Of a DNA stretch of 64,000 nt, positions 36,958-47,856 are shown one piece after another. Numbering within the stretch: position 1 is the first letter of the stretch; every line of letters starts with the position of its first letter. This DNA comes from Harpalus rubripes (Eukaryota > Arthropoda > Insecta > Coleoptera > Carabidae). Where the stretch lies: positions 2,192,501-2,256,500 of the forward strand of contig OY720462.1 in the NCBI GenBank assembly GCA_963082715.1. The letters are read 5' to 3'. Under the pieces are notes generated by a model. It saw only the letters and a list, made by a program, of their open reading frames with translations. It had not been told where the DNA came from and made no database searches. The position numbers were made by a program, and so were the translations under genes.

Positions 36958-37217
36958 CAATAAATAAAATAAATAAATATATCATCACGGCTTATTACCC
37001 ATTGCTGGGTGTGCCAATCTGCTTTGTACGCAGATATCGGTAAAGATGATATGTTCAGGCGTCACCTCACGGGCACTCATTGCTGGCGTGGAGAGTGCAC
37101 CACAGGGGTCAATTTTGTGCCATTATTTAAAATTGGAAATATTTGGCGTCGGTCGGGATCGAACCCGGTTCCCCAGATTCTCAACCTGACACTCAGGCAC
37201 GCGGCCACGAGACCCCA
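36958..37217 (-). mobile_element. SINE-1 copy with tRNA-like head
   Basis: In element orientation: GGGGTCTCGTGGCCGCGTGC (A-box region), GGTTCGATCCCGACCGACGC (B box), TGGTGCACTCTCCACGCC, CAATGAGTGCCCGTGAGGTG, and an AATAAATAAAA-type tail. It lacks about 22 bp found in the 49791 copy. The internal pol III promoter and A/T-rich tail define a tRNA-derived SINE. Confidence 0.85.
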
Positions 37218-37219
37218 TC

Positions 37220-37910
37220 AAAAAAAATATCAGAGGTAATAAAATGCGTGCATACATCAAAAACAACTAAAGATAACTTCAGTTATCGACATTTTCATCC
37301 TTACAATTTTGATTTTGTAATGTAATGATCTTATTTTCCAACTGTAATTTAACTATCTCGATGATGATTCATTTGGAATCGAAACGTAGGAAACTTAAGT
37401 AAATTAATATTTAATAAACGCTGTTTACCACGACTGCATCCCCAATTATTCTACAATAATATTATTAATTAATTAAGAGTTAGCGCTAGTCACTTTTTGT
37501 AAGATCTATCGTAACATTGCCTTATCTTAGTTTTCTGGAAACAGTCCCAAAGTTACCAAGAAGCCAGTTACAGTACCTTTTACCTAGACCCAAAACTTTT
37601 ATTACATATGTTAATAAGTCATGTTGATATACGTTTATACCTAATTAATTAAATAAATATATATACCGGGTGTTTTAGGCTAACCGACACATGGGGGATT
37701 AACATGGAAAATCAGTTAATTGTGAATAGTATCTCCCCAGAGCAAGATATTAAGTTGAAATTTTGTATGCTTAACCGAGGTTATTAATTCTATGGATTAC
37801 ATTTCAAATCAGTCAATTTACATGTGCGATAATAGTAATAAATAAGAAAAACTGTCAAATTTCCAGGATTGTTGTTCATATCTCGGTAAAAATGATCCTC
37901 AAGCAATGGT
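37220..37910. other. AT-rich sequence with a foldback tip
   Basis: ATACCGGGTGTTTTAGGCTA at 37664 looks like a foldback/MITE terminus, followed by GGGGATTAACATGGAAAATC, similar to the FB5 terminal region. No partner arm found. No gene. Confidence 0.5.
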
Positions 37911-37914
37911 TCAA

Positions 37915-37990
37915 ATAGCACAAATGGTAGCTTGTGCGCTTGGTAATAAAAAAAAAACTCGGAGTGTCGGGTTCGAAACCAGCCGACAGC
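37915..37990 (+). mobile_element. SINE-2-like tRNA-derived head, plus copy
   Basis: An A-box-like TGGTAGCTTGTGCGCTTGG and B box GGGTTCGAAACC lie about 45 bp apart, followed by AGCCGACAGCAATAATTTTT. The anticodon arm is replaced by an A run, so this is not a functional tRNA. A relative lies at 38776-38852 in inverse orientation. Confidence 0.55.
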
Positions 37991-38474
37991 AATAATTTTT
38001 ATTATTAATAGATTTTTAAACTTTTATTGATATTTAATAAAATATATCTTTATTTCAATTAATAATTATATTTTTAAAAATCTAAATCATACTGATTACA
38101 ACAATTATTCTTGGATTGGTTTAAATATGGACCAATTAATTGGCCTGCAAGATCTTTTGCTCCTTACATTTTTTCTTTGGGGTCATTTAAAATCAAAAAT
38201 TTAGTGATATTATGAATTGACCACTTTAAAAATCTTATAGCGACAATGAGGAATAACTGCAACCTTATTTCAAATCGACAGGTAAGCAAAGTGAAATGAT
38301 GATTTTGCTTAGTACAAAATGGCGGTCATTTTGAATATTTGTTGTATTTTTTAATTCTTACTGTCATAGTTAGTGCGATTTATATTTTATAATATAAATA
38401 AGTTGTGTTACTAATGTATCCATTTTATTAAATATTAATGTAAGATTAAAACATAATAATAAAAATTATTTTAA

Positions 38475-38737
38475 ATAAATATATCATCACGGCTTATTAC
38501 CCATTGCTGGGTGTGCCATTTTGTTTTGTACACAGATTTCGGTAATGATGACATATTTGTACCGTGTGGGCGTTTACCAGGCGTCACCTGACGGGCACTC
38601 ATTGCTGGCGTGGAGAGTGCACCACAGGGGTGAATTTTGTATCATTGAAAATTCTAAATATTTGGCTTCGGTCGGGATTGAACCCGGTTCCCCAGATTCG
38701 CGACCAGACACTCAGGCACGCGGCCACGAGAACCCAT
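38475..38737 (-). mobile_element. SINE-1 copy, near full length
   Basis: Carries the head (CGTGGCCGCGTGCCTGAGTG), B box variant GGTTCAATCCC, the body GGTGCACTCTCCACGCC, GGCGTTTACCAGGCGTCACC on the plus strand, and tail AATAAATAT. Confidence 0.85.
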
Positions 38738-38775
38738 ATTATATTATTTTGAAAAGTAAAAATTAAAAAATAAGT

Positions 38776-38852
38776 TTTGCTGTCGGTTGGTTCCGAACCC
38801 GTCTCTCCGAATTATGTTTATTAACAAGCGTACACGCTACCACCATACTATA
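38776..38852 (-). mobile_element. SINE-2-like tRNA-derived head, minus copy
   Basis: On the minus strand: TGGTGGTAGCGTGTACGC (A-box region), GGAGAGACGGGTTCGGAACC (B box), ACCGACAGCAAAA. It shares GTTCGRAACCARCCGACAGC with the copy at 37915. Confidence 0.55.
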
Positions 38853-38879
38853 AGGATATGGAAATTTTATAATTTTTCT

Positions 38880-38880
<1 letters not shown>

Positions 38881-38941
<61 letters not shown>
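38881..38941. repeat. (TA)n microsatellite
   Basis: Perfect TA array. Confidence 0.95.
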
Positions 38942-38943
<2 letters not shown>

Positions 38944-39479
38944 TTTCTCCATAATATGAATTCAGTTGCCTACATATTTCCTTTGTAATCAAGCCTACAT
39001 TTGTGCGTCATAAAAATTATATTGATACTTTATCGCAGTATTGGTATCGATCACTTTACAAAATAATTTTTGATACCGAGAGCAAACTTTGCAGCCAGAA
39101 CGGTTAGTATGAATTTTAATCGTTTCGCAGGAAGTTTGTTAACGATCGCGTTCGTGAAACCGGCATATAACTTATTATATTTTAGGATAAAACAGTTTTA
39201 AATGATAGTAGTGCTGTAATAAAAGTGTGAATTGTTGTTTAAAATTGTTGGCACATTAGATGTCTTTTTAAAGAACTGAAATTATATAAAATATTATATG
39301 TAATACGTTTACTGCTGAAATTTTAAAATTAAACATCAACTTAATTGAAACTTTATCTGGATAGTCTAATATAATCTTCTGCAGCATCTTGCTGAAATTC
39401 ATATCAAGTGAACCGACCTGAATTCTTGAAACTGCTGCTAAAATGCTGTTGCGCATTCAACGATAATCTCTGGTTTCAG

Positions 39480-39626
39480 CTAAGTGTTTCGCCAAACTGA
39501 AACTGAAAGAGAAACTTCAAGCTACAGATGGTCTCCCTGAAACTCTAACTGAAACAAATATTGAATCGAATGCAGGAACGAATCTAGAAATGAGGCACAG
39601 ATTAACACCACTGAACTTGGAACTAT
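39480..39626 (+). CDS. Exon-like segment, function unknown
   Basis: Between an acceptor (CTCTGGTTTCAG) and a strong donor (GTGAGT at 39627) lies a 147-nt open frame: KCFAKLKLKEKLQATDGLPE then TLTETNIESNAGTNLEMRH and RLTPLNLEL. Composition is protein-like compared with its surroundings, but partner exons were not found. On the opposite strand 39268-39456 is also open and protein-like (MNFSKMLQKIILDYPDKVS), so the coding strand is uncertain. May be a gene or an unrecognised transposon. Confidence 0.25.
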
Positions 39627-39819
39627 GTGAGTTTTTTTTTGGGTGTGGCCAGTTGACATAATGATTTTGGATTATATTAATAATTATGTGTTCTAACTGC
39701 ACTGTTTTTTGCGTTGCTTCTTATTCAGCACTGATACTAATACGTAATGTGTACCTGCGTCAAAAGTGGTGATGACGTTTTAGCGTGTTCAGTAATTTTT
39801 TTAAAGATGTCTGATCAAG

Positions 39820-41057
39820 GTCATTATTTAAAGTTTAGGCTATACAACAGGACGAGTCCCAATGACAGTACAGCACATTACAATGTAAATACAAACAGAA
39901 AATAATTTTTCATCAGACAAACCTACTTAAATAATACAGTGAAAATTTATGAAAAAGAGAGATATTGATTATGACATATGAGTAAAATAATTATTTCTTA
40001 TAAACGACTTAAACGTGTATAATGAGCAATGGAAAATATCAGGTGAATTGTTGAGAGAGAAGAAATTATTATATTTACACATTATTCTGTTTAGAGGAGA
40101 GAACATAGCTGAGTTAGTTTTATAATTCCTTAAAGAAAATAGATCACATGAACGTGTAGAATGAGAAGGTATTCGAAAAGAAATTTTGTTCAAAAGGGTA
40201 GAACTGCTGATATGATTATTTACAATTTTATACAGAAATGTCATATCTATTAAGTCTCTACGCTTTTGTAAAGGGATGAAGTTTAACGAGTTATTTGGAA
40301 ATTTCCAATTTAAATAAGAAATAAATTTCTTTTGAATACCCTCTATTCTATTAATATACATTAGATAATGGGGAGACCAACATACAGCAGCAAATTCAAG
40401 TTGAGATCGAACTAATGTGTAATATAAATGAACTAGCGTTTTAAACCTTTTAAAATGAGTACCAATTCTTAAAATGAATCCTAGCATTCTATAAGCCTTT
40501 TTGATAATGCAATCAATATGGATATCGTAAATAAGTTTATTGTCTAGAGTAACACCAAGATCTTTGATATGAGATACACGATTTATATATTTTCCATCTA
40601 AATGATAATCAAATTTAACCACATTCCTATTTCGCGTGAAAGATATAATAGAACATTTATTGAAATTAAGTAATAAATTATTATTTTGTAAATAGCTATT
40701 TAGCCTGTCAAGATCGGCTTGAAGGGCTAAACATTCAGATGTTGATTTTACTGTTGTATACAACTTGAGATCGCCAGCGTACATTATAAATTTTAAATTA
40801 TTGAAACAATTTTTAATGTCGTTAATAAAAATGTTAAAAAGGAGAGGTCCTAAATGGGATCCTTGTGGGACTCCAGAGGTTACTGGAAAATAATCTGAAG
40901 CGAATCCATTAACAGTAACACTCTGTTGCCTGTTACTGAGGTATGATTCAAACCACTGAAGCACATTACCATGTACACCATACTTCTCTAGTTTATAAAT
41001 TAAAATGGAGTGGTTAATTTTGTCGAAAGATTTACTGAAGTCGGTGTACACAGCATT
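39820..41057 (-). mobile_element. 5'-truncated non-LTR retrotransposon (jockey/CR1-like) 3' end
   Basis: Comprises the C-terminal RT coding region (39969-41051) and a 3' UTR of about 150 bp ending near AAACTTTAAATAATGACC. The reading frame opens just after an in-frame stop upstream of FIHNAVYTDFSK. RNase H and endonuclease are absent from this fragment. Confidence 0.75.
39969..41051 (-). pseudogene. Reverse transcriptase (C-terminal two thirds), catalytically dead
   Basis: 360 codons without a stop. Motif A is YTDFSKSFDKINHSIL (residues 2-17). Motif B is SGVPQGSHLGPLLFNIFIND (59-78). Motif C is YAGD (91-94) in place of YADD, from one GAC-to-GGC change. Thumb motifs IKDLGVTLDNKL, LVRSQLEFAAVCWSP and RRDLIDMTFLYKIVN follow, typical of jockey-superfamily RTs. 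The frame begins at a GTG codon inside the protein, not at a true start. Loss of the catalytic Asp makes it inactive. Confidence 0.85.
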
Positions 41058-41059
41058 AT

Positions 41060-41340
41060 GAATGAATTAACAAATTTGAATACATCTATCTCTCTCATTT
41101 GCAAAGGCTAAAAGCGTGTACGATAAGGATGGATATAACAGGTCTGTCTTTCAAAAATTCATATCGTTTCGACTAAGTTTTACGACATTCCATTTTAAAA
41201 TGATGGTCGTTGTTGTAACGTATTTATTAATTCAGATATATTACTTTGATTTTGTTAGTATCACTCTGGCACTGTGTCAATATCTTATTTTTCACATATT
41301 TGGTTTTACATTTGCTAATTTGAATTTTGAATTCTTCTAC
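41060..41340. other. Sequence between LINE fragment and PLE2, nothing recognised
   Basis: No exon or repeat identified. Confidence 0.4.
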
Positions 41341-41349
41341 TGTAACATA

Positions 41350-42349
41350 TATGAAATAATTGCGAAGGCTTCCACAGTCTGAGTCGTGAGAAATATTCGT
41401 TTTTCGGGAATGGACTGTGTCATATTTTGAGTCAGAGCTCAACGTTTCGCCCGCAGTCATATGGTGCATCTTCAGGAGCAAGGGGGATAGTACTGTCTTA
41501 AACAAGGTTACCCGACGTGTCAACCACGCTAGAGGCCGAGTTTAAGCAACAAGAGGGGAGACTCAGTTTTCAAGGTAACCCGACGTGTAAACCACGCTAG
41601 AGGCCAAATAAACCAAGTGACGAAACCTCCACAAAAAATCTCAGAAATACTCCCCCAAACTAAAGATAAACGCGAACCCTTGTCGTCACCCGGTGTTTAT
41701 AGTATTCCTTGTTCTTGCGGCACAGTATACATAGGTGAAACAGGAAGGAGTGTTCACACTAGATTGTCAGAACACAAACGCTGTCTGCGTAATGGTATGG
41801 TATTAACATCTGCGGTCGCAGAACACCAACACAACACAGGACATAACATCTTATTTGAAAATTCCCGCATTTTAGCTCCTGTCCCTGAGTTTTGCAGACG
41901 TAAATACAGGGAAACTTTAGAAATATGGAAACATCCTAATAACATCAATCGGGATGATGGCTATTTCTTGAGCCACATGTGGAAACCGATGATTCTCGGA
42001 ACACGACACGCCCAATTTACCATTACGAACTCGATTCCCATTGGTCCTCATTAGCTTTGCTCATCTACCGTATCTTTAGATTAGTATATAACTGTCTTCT
42101 CGGCCTTCCTTTCGTCACTTGGTTTATTTGGCCTCTAGCGTGGTTTACACGTCGGGTAACCTTGTAAACTGAGTCTCCCCTTCTTGTTGCTTAAACTCGG
42201 CCTCTAGCGTGGTTGACACGTCGGGTAACCTTGTTTAAGACAGTACTATCCCCCTTGCTCCTGAAGATGTCCCATACGACTGCGGGCGAAACGTTGAGCT
42301 CTGACTCAAAATATGACACAGTACATTCCCGGAAAACGAATATTTCTCA
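41350..42349 (+). mobile_element. Penelope-like element derivative PLE2 with inverted arms
   Basis: TGTAACATAT flanks both ends (41341-41350 and 42350-42359; one boundary base is ambiguous), a 10-bp perfect target duplication. The extension ATGAAATAATTGCG and AGGCTTCCACAGTCTGAGTC lies on the left here, opposite to PLE1 relative to the ORF. Arms carry GCTCAACGTTTCGCCCGCAG. The left arm is joined directly to the endonuclease coding segment at about 41626, deleting the RT. Confidence 0.9.
41620..42054 (+). pseudogene. GIY-YIG endonuclease domain of PLE2
   Basis: The open frame PPQKISEILPQTKDKREPLS continues SPGVYSIPCSCGTVYIGETG, RSVHTRLSEHKRCLRNG and KYRETLEIWKHPNNINRDDG. The GIY-YIG residues, the CxC pair and the Arg-x-x-Glu-His segment are intact, better than PLE1. 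There is no upstream RT and no initiation context. Whether it is expressed is unknown. A second frame from 41979 only covers the right arm. Confidence 0.8.
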
Positions 42350-42389
42350 TGTAACATATATTTTTATAATAATAAAATAACAGTAGTAT

Positions 42390-42570
42390 CTTGTGTACCC
42401 TCATAAAAACTAAATAAGCGACATTATTTAAATGGGTTCATGTAAAAATTTCATACTTGAATATTTTGTACAATTCTTTTCTTCTTTAGGGTTTCAAAAT
42501 AAACCACATCTATAAAATAATTTACATGTCAACTTTCATTCGCTAGTCATACCATACCTTTAATTCCTAA
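42390..42570. repeat. Dispersed repeat G, copy 1
   Basis: TTTAAATGGGTTCATGTAAA, TACAATTCTTTTCTTC and AGGGTTTCAAAATAAACC recur at 53480-53575 (same orientation) and 58320-58470 (inverted). Non-coding; class unknown. Confidence 0.7.
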
Positions 42571-43390
42571 TGGGTACACATTAACGTATTCCTAACTGCC
42601 AAATATTTAAACAAAAATTACGATATTATTGAATTATAGAAACTGGACCATATATCGTTGATAACATTTTATTGTTTATTAAATAATGTTACCGATTTAT
42701 AGTTTTAAATTAAAAATTATACAGAGTAATTTCTTTTCATTATGGCTTTTAATGAAGATTGTTGACAAACTTTTTTTGAAAGCACATTTTCGTTCGGGTG
42801 AACATAAAAAAGACGCTTCTTAGGATTATTCTTATGACAGCTAAAAAATTTGAAAGGTACGCCCATGGAAATAGTAATTCTATCATACTAAGTAAGCGGC
42901 AAATTGCAAATTCGTATGGAGCGGCACACTTCATACATTTTTGATCACTCTTTATATTATAGGTATATATGTAATTATATAATATATAATTTGATATTCA
43001 GTTTAATTCAAATTAAATCCATACGTTAATGTGATATCATAATTGTAATACAATTTAATCTATGGAATATACAAAGTGTTTAATATAATATGATCACATT
43101 AATAATATATGTTATCAAAAAATCAATTGGTACCTAATATTTTATCAATACTTTTATATTATTAAACTAAGTGTTTATGAAATAAATATACCTACGTCCT
43201 ACCTTTAGTGACAACGAAACATATGAATAGAAATTAAATCAAAATATTTTGTTAACCTATATAACTTTTTTTGTTCATAAGATTAATTTCTGCCTTGGCT
43301 TTAGTAAAAATAAAAATTAACATAGAGTTAAGAGTCTATATATTAGAAATAACTTTTGTGCTCAGTAATGGGGTCAAATTTTAACTGTCT
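42571..43390. other. AT-rich sequence, nothing recognised
   Basis: The ORF around 42749-42934 has no recognisable domain. No gene called. Confidence 0.4.
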
Positions 43391-43391
43391 C

Positions 43392-43653
43392 TATGAAACA
43401 GAAAGTATTTAACTGAGTATATATAAAGATGAAAAATAATGTATTACTCTTCCCCTACTGTTTGTCACTCAAATTTGTGTTTTAGAAATTAAAGTATATG
43501 GTCTCTTAAATATTCAGTTCAAATATGAAACAGAAAGTATTTAACTGAGTGTACATAAAGATGAAAAATAATGTATTACTCTTCCCCCATTGCTTGTCAC
43601 TTAAATTTGTATTCTGGAGATTAAAGTATATGGTCTCCTAAATATTCAGTTCA
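43392..43653. repeat. Two-unit tandem repeat of about 131 bp
   Basis: ATGAAACAGAAAGTATTTAA starts units at 43393 and 43524. Both contain GATGAAAAATAATGTATTAC, CTGTTTGTCACTCAAATTTG-like and TATGGTCTCYTAAATATTCA. A third, partial unit lies at 44298-44390, beyond the LINE. Confidence 0.85.
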
Positions 43654-44297
43654 AATATGGAGTGCTAGTGCCTGCTTTGATGTATGGAAGCGAATGTTGA
43701 GCATGGACGGGAAAGCATAAAAAGAGAGTGACTGCCGTGGAAATGAGGTATTTACGTGGAGTATGTGGATTTGGTGTATGAAAAATGTATGGTTAGGAAG
43801 AATGTTGTTAAGAGGAATGAGCCAGTTGAGATGGTTTGGTCATGTGGAGAGAATGAAGAGTGAACGGCTTGTAAAGCGTATATATCTTGGTGAAATTGAG
43901 GGTGTTCGATTGCGTGGCCGTCCAGTGTGTAAGTGGATAGATGTGATTGATAAGGTACTAAAAGAGAGAAAGTTTCCGAGTGGGAAGAGAAGAAGAGCGT
44001 GTATGAATGCGATTATAAATGTGGCCGAGGCGAAAGAAGTGTGCTTAGACAGGAATGTGTGGCGAAGGATGATTGTTTTGTAACTATTATTGTGGTCCGG
44101 TTGCGGTATTTCGCTGCCGAAAATCGGTCACTTTAATATGTTAAGAGTGAGGAATATATGTTGTACCTATGATGTCAGGTTAGTAAGAATGTTGTTGAAA
44201 GAGAGACTGATTATTTTTTGGATGATGTTACTTTAATTCTTTCGGGTTTGTGCTAACCCACTAAGTGGGAAATGCGTGATTTTATGTATGTATATAA
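43654..44297 (+). mobile_element. 5'-truncated LINE inserted into the tandem repeat
   Basis: It sits between repeat units two and three. AAATATG borders both sides, a possible 7-bp target duplication. It contains the ORF2 C-terminus and a 3' UTR ending CCACTAAGTGGGAAATGCG and TTTATGTATGTATATA. Confidence 0.72.
43662..44083 (+). pseudogene. Non-LTR retrotransposon ORF2 C-terminus
   Basis: The first frame reads VLVPALMYGSEC, stop, AWTGKHKKRVTAVEMRYLRG, then a frameshift near 43763. The second frame reads SQLRWFGHVERMKSERLVKR and LRGRPVCKWIDVIDKVLKE, then NAIINVAEAKEVCLDRNVWR. The RWFGHVERM...GRP...W pattern is characteristic of the region C-terminal to many LINE RTs. One stop and one frameshift make it dead. 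Confidence 0.78.
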
Positions 44298-44395
44298 ATA
44301 TGAAACAGAAAGTATTTAAATGAATGTACATAAAGATGAAAAATAATGTATTACCCTATCCCTACTGCTTGTCACTCAAATTTAAATATTTAAAA
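44298..44395. repeat. Third, partial unit of the 131-bp tandem repeat
   Basis: ATGAAACAGAAAGTATTTAA, GATGAAAAATAATGTATTAC and GCTTGTCACTCAAATTTAAA match units at 43393 and 43524. Confidence 0.8.
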
Positions 44396-44980
44396 ACTAA
44401 TAATAATGATCAATTTTCTAAGCGCCCCCAATGGCTTTTCGCGACTAGCGAAATTTATCTTTATAATGTGCAATAAATTTCCCAATTTTTTCTCACATTT
44501 CGTTTTATATTTTCCAATGCTATATTGTTGAAACTCCACCATTTTCTATCAGTTCCCCCAATATTTTACAATAATATGCCCATTTATATCCATTGGATCG
44601 AACCATTATCCCCCCCCCCCCCTTAAACAGTTGCCGAGCGGTTCAGCTGAAAAAAGCCACTTCCAGGCCTGAAATCTCAAACAAAAGACGATGTTCAAGA
44701 CAAAAGCATTATCGACCCCTGCAGGATAACATTTGACAATCGGCATGTTACAAGGGTTTATCAGAACTTCTATGTGACTGACATTCGATAGTCATATTTT
44801 TCAGGGATTGGGTTTCTGTTTTTTTGGGGTAAACAAACAATGAAATGTTTGAAATTCTAGACGCTCAAGATACGCTCTGGGAATCTTTTCATATATTTTT
44901 TATTTGGCTAGGAAAAGTTTTATGGGTAGCAATATCCTAAATATAAGCGAGACGTTCACATCTCATATTCATGGATTATA

Positions 44981-45045
44981 AATAAATAAATCACCACGCC
45001 TTGTTACCCATTTCTGGGTACGGCAATCTGCTTTTATTTATAGAT
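44981..45045 (-). mobile_element. SINE-1 tail fragment
   Basis: ATAAATAAATCACCACGCC, CCATTTCTGGGTACGGCAAT and CTGCTTTTATTTATAGAT match the SINE-1 3' end. Confidence 0.6.
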
Positions 45046-45554
45046 TTTAATAATAACTTCTTATAAAAATTTATAGGAAATAGTAGTAAAATTGTTATTA
45101 ATTTAATTTAATAATTAATTGTTGTATATCGTTGTTGTAACTCCAAAAAAGTTGCAATAGGTTTTGCCTGTATATGTTAGGATTATTTCGCGGATTACAA
45201 ATGGTATTTGGTAAGCCGTAGAAAGTTGAAATTTTGTGTTTAGGACATCTAGTTGTGCACCTTCCTTTTTCGTCATTACATAATTTGAAGCCTATAATAG
45301 ATTTTAATGAAAAACTATTTTAAAATATAATCCAAAACTTTCCAAATTTGGCATATAAGACTTTTATGTCAATTGGAATAACGTAATAGATTTTGGTTAA
45401 AACAGGCTACCCGGAAGTGATATATTACCTGAAGTAGTTAATAGTTTTTCTTGAATAAAATGGTTTCATTTTGATTTTAGAAATAAATGCTTCAAATAAG
45501 AGTTTTAGAGAACTAAATTCTGCGTCTAGCACATCAAGTATTATTAAAATAAAA

Positions 45555-45662
45555 AATAGATACTAATGTCAAATTACGTCAAATACGTGCAATTTTATAC
45601 TTGGGGGTCTATACTTCATATTAGTCTTGTGTACAAGGAAGTCGTGTGGTGCCCATATCAGA
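45555..45662 (-). mobile_element. E-family 5' end, copy E1
   Basis: In element orientation it starts TCTGATATGGGCACCACAC, then GACTTCCTTGTACACAAG, ACTAATATGAAGTATAGACC. It is 80-90% identical by eye to E2 (45913-46021). The TCTGAT start and CTTCC block resemble families A-D; no matching 3' hairpin was found. Confidence 0.55.
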
Positions 45663-45682
45663 TTTTTTAAAAATATAATTAT

Positions 45683-45905
45683 ACCGGATGTTCTATAAAG
45701 CCAATCAAATTTACTCAATTTCAAATAACTATAACTCGTCAAATTCAAATGGAACATCCTATATTTTATTATTTAGTTGGGTTTCTTTTTATGTTGTCTT
45801 TCTATGTTATTAAGGGTATCCTATGCCTTTGTATAAGCAAGATATGTAAATTTAAAACTTATATACTTTTTAGTTTTTGTAATGAAGCTTGCTATTAATT
45901 AGAAA
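45683..45905. repeat. Dispersed repeat H, with inverted copy at 60826-60968
   Basis: ATACCGGATGTTCTATAAAG, AATCAAATTTACTCAATTTC, AAATGGAACATCC and CTATGTTATTAAGGGTATCC occur here and inverted at 60826-60968, whose end is CACCCTGTATATAT. Probably one MITE family; E2 lies just beyond this copy. Confidence 0.65.
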
Positions 45906-45912
45906 AAAAATA

Positions 45913-46021
45913 AAAAATAGATGTTAATGTCAAATTACGTCGAATATGTGCAATTTTATAATTGGGTCTATACTTCATATTAGTCTTGCGTACAAGGAAG
46001 TCGTGTGGTGTCCACATCAGA
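45913..46021 (-). mobile_element. E-family 5' end, copy E2
   Basis: Starts TCTGATGTGGACACCACAC in element orientation, with GACTTCCTTGTACGCAAG and ACTAATATGAAGTATAGACC. Confidence 0.55.
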
Positions 46022-46097
46022 TTTTTTTTCTTCGTATAACGTAAAAAATTGTAAATAGGATTTAATTAATATAAGTTTTCTGCAACTGGAATTGTCA

Positions 46098-46551
46098 GCA
46101 TTATTTATTTATTTATTAATAAATCGATCCAACAGGATACAGGATCCCAATTGCAGGACGATTATACGGTATACAAATACAATAATGAATGTATTGAGAC
46201 AGTAAACACAGTAAATAAACATTAAATAAACATATAAGAAATATAACAAATAACTTAATCCGAAAAGTATTTAATTAATGTACTCTTAAATTTAAAAAAG
46301 GAGTCGCCAAATATGTCAATGTCAATAATACATGATATATTGTTATACGCTACACAGAGTTGTCTTATTGGAGATTTCAATTCATAATTAGTCCTAGCTG
46401 TTTTACAATGAAATGGTATTTTATTTCTTGAAGTGACTCGTGGAATATGAAAAGGTATAAGCTCAAGACTACATGGGTCATCAATACAATTATTAATTAA
46501 TTTGTATAAGTAGAGAGATAATTGATTAAAACTACACACTGGACGAGTCAA
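46098..46551 (-). pseudogene. 5'-truncated non-LTR retrotransposon, RT C-terminus and 3' UTR
   Basis: The frame reads LSLYLYKLINNCIDDPCSLE, HIPRVTSRNKIPFHCKTART and GDSFFKFKSTLIKYFSD, matching in style the C-terminus of the RT at 39969 (LYKIVNN, TRSCDLF, FKSFI). The 3' UTR ends in tandem AATAAAT repeats near 46110, a typical jockey/CR1 3' end. Different subfamily from the 39969 copy. Confidence 0.65.
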
Positions 46552-47229
46552 TAAACTTATAATTAAATTTTTAATTTATTTTGCAAAAAGTAGTCTCAAA
46601 AATTGTCGCCCTAAAACCAATTTCGCCGCAGGCGGTCGCCTGGTTTGCCTGTACCTTGGGCCGGCCCTATGAAGAAGGGGCAGATCAAAACTTATTCTTT
46701 TCGTTTAGGTACATAATGTAAATTGATGAAATCAAATAATTTCTGCTGGAAATTTTCTGTATAAACCTCTAACACGTCCAATGTATTGTCAGGAGACGCC
46801 TTCCATAAACCACAGTATCATCCTTACAAAAAATTTCCAGAATCTTATATGACAGTGTTAAAACAACAGTTATTCTTATGTTACACACCTGAGATCTATA
46901 GAGATAAATGATTTGTTTACAATATATAAATAATGTAAAGAATATCAGGTAAAAAGCTCTTCGTTCAATTGGTTTCAATCTCAAACATACCGAGCTTAAT
47001 TTAATAAAAGCTCTGCTTTCCAGCTTGAAAAAGCATTGATTCTTATAGCTCCTCCAACAATTTATACGTTTCTTTTCTCAAGTGTCGCTGACGGTTGAGT
47101 ATTTATTATTCTTTTATTTCCTCATTTATTTCATTTCTAAATTGTTATTTATGTTACAAAAAATGTTGGTTGAGTATTTTTAGATGTCGCGTTATTTGGT
47201 TTATAGGATTTTTACAATAAAATAGAAAT
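46552..47229. other. Sequence with a hAT-like terminus, otherwise unrecognised
   Basis: GTACCTTGGGCCGGCCCTATG near 46650 resembles the right end of hAT elements, and GTCGCCCTAAAACC sits at 46604. No partner terminus found. No gene. Confidence 0.4.
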
Positions 47230-47396
47230 ATATAAATATATCATCACGGAATATTACCCATTGCTGGGTGTGACAATCTGTTTTGTACTCAGATATCGGT
47301 AATGATTAATATATTTGTACCGTGCGTCACCTCACGGGCACTCATGGCTGGCGTGGAGAGTGCACCACGGGGGTCAATTTTGTGCAATTTACCATA
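47230..47396 (-). mobile_element. SINE-1 copy, head missing
   Basis: TATCATCACGGAATATTACC, GATATCGGTAATGATTAATA, GTCACCTCACGGGCACTCAT and GGAGAGTGCACCACGGGGGT match the SINE-1 body. It stops at TTTTGTGCAATTT before the tRNA-like head. Confidence 0.8.
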
Positions 47397-47856
47397 CATC
47401 TACGTCACAACTATTGCTTTAAAAGCTAGTGCGAGAAAGATAGCTATATGTATATACATCTTCGACCTACTGCTTCCAGCCACAATTTTCTTTTCTTCGC
47501 ATCTTTTGGCATATTTATAAATTCAATAGTAGATTTGTTCCTAGCGCATTTTTGCAAGAAGGCACAATACGATACTGTAAATTACTTATTTTATATTGAA
47601 TTTTGTATTATCTAAACGAACTAAACTCAAAAATTTGACAATTGTTTGACAATTTTGACAATATATTTATCATAACACTTGTAACAAAACACAAAGAATT
47701 GACACTATAAGGGACCAATTGAAGCCGATGAAGATGTATGTGTTGTGACGTCACATTCTGTTTCAGACCACGTGACTTTTTCAAAATATCCAAATTTTAA
47801 AAATTAATTGTAAAATATCTAATGAATATTTGGTGATATGTTCAAATTTGAGGCTA

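Noticed and set aside
37915..37990. tRNA gene
   Set aside because: The anticodon region is an A run; it is treated as a SINE-like relic.
41979..42167. ORF after the GIY-YIG domain, also at 36162-36350
   Set aside because: Both cover the inverted arm of the Penelope-like elements; similarity reflects the repeat.
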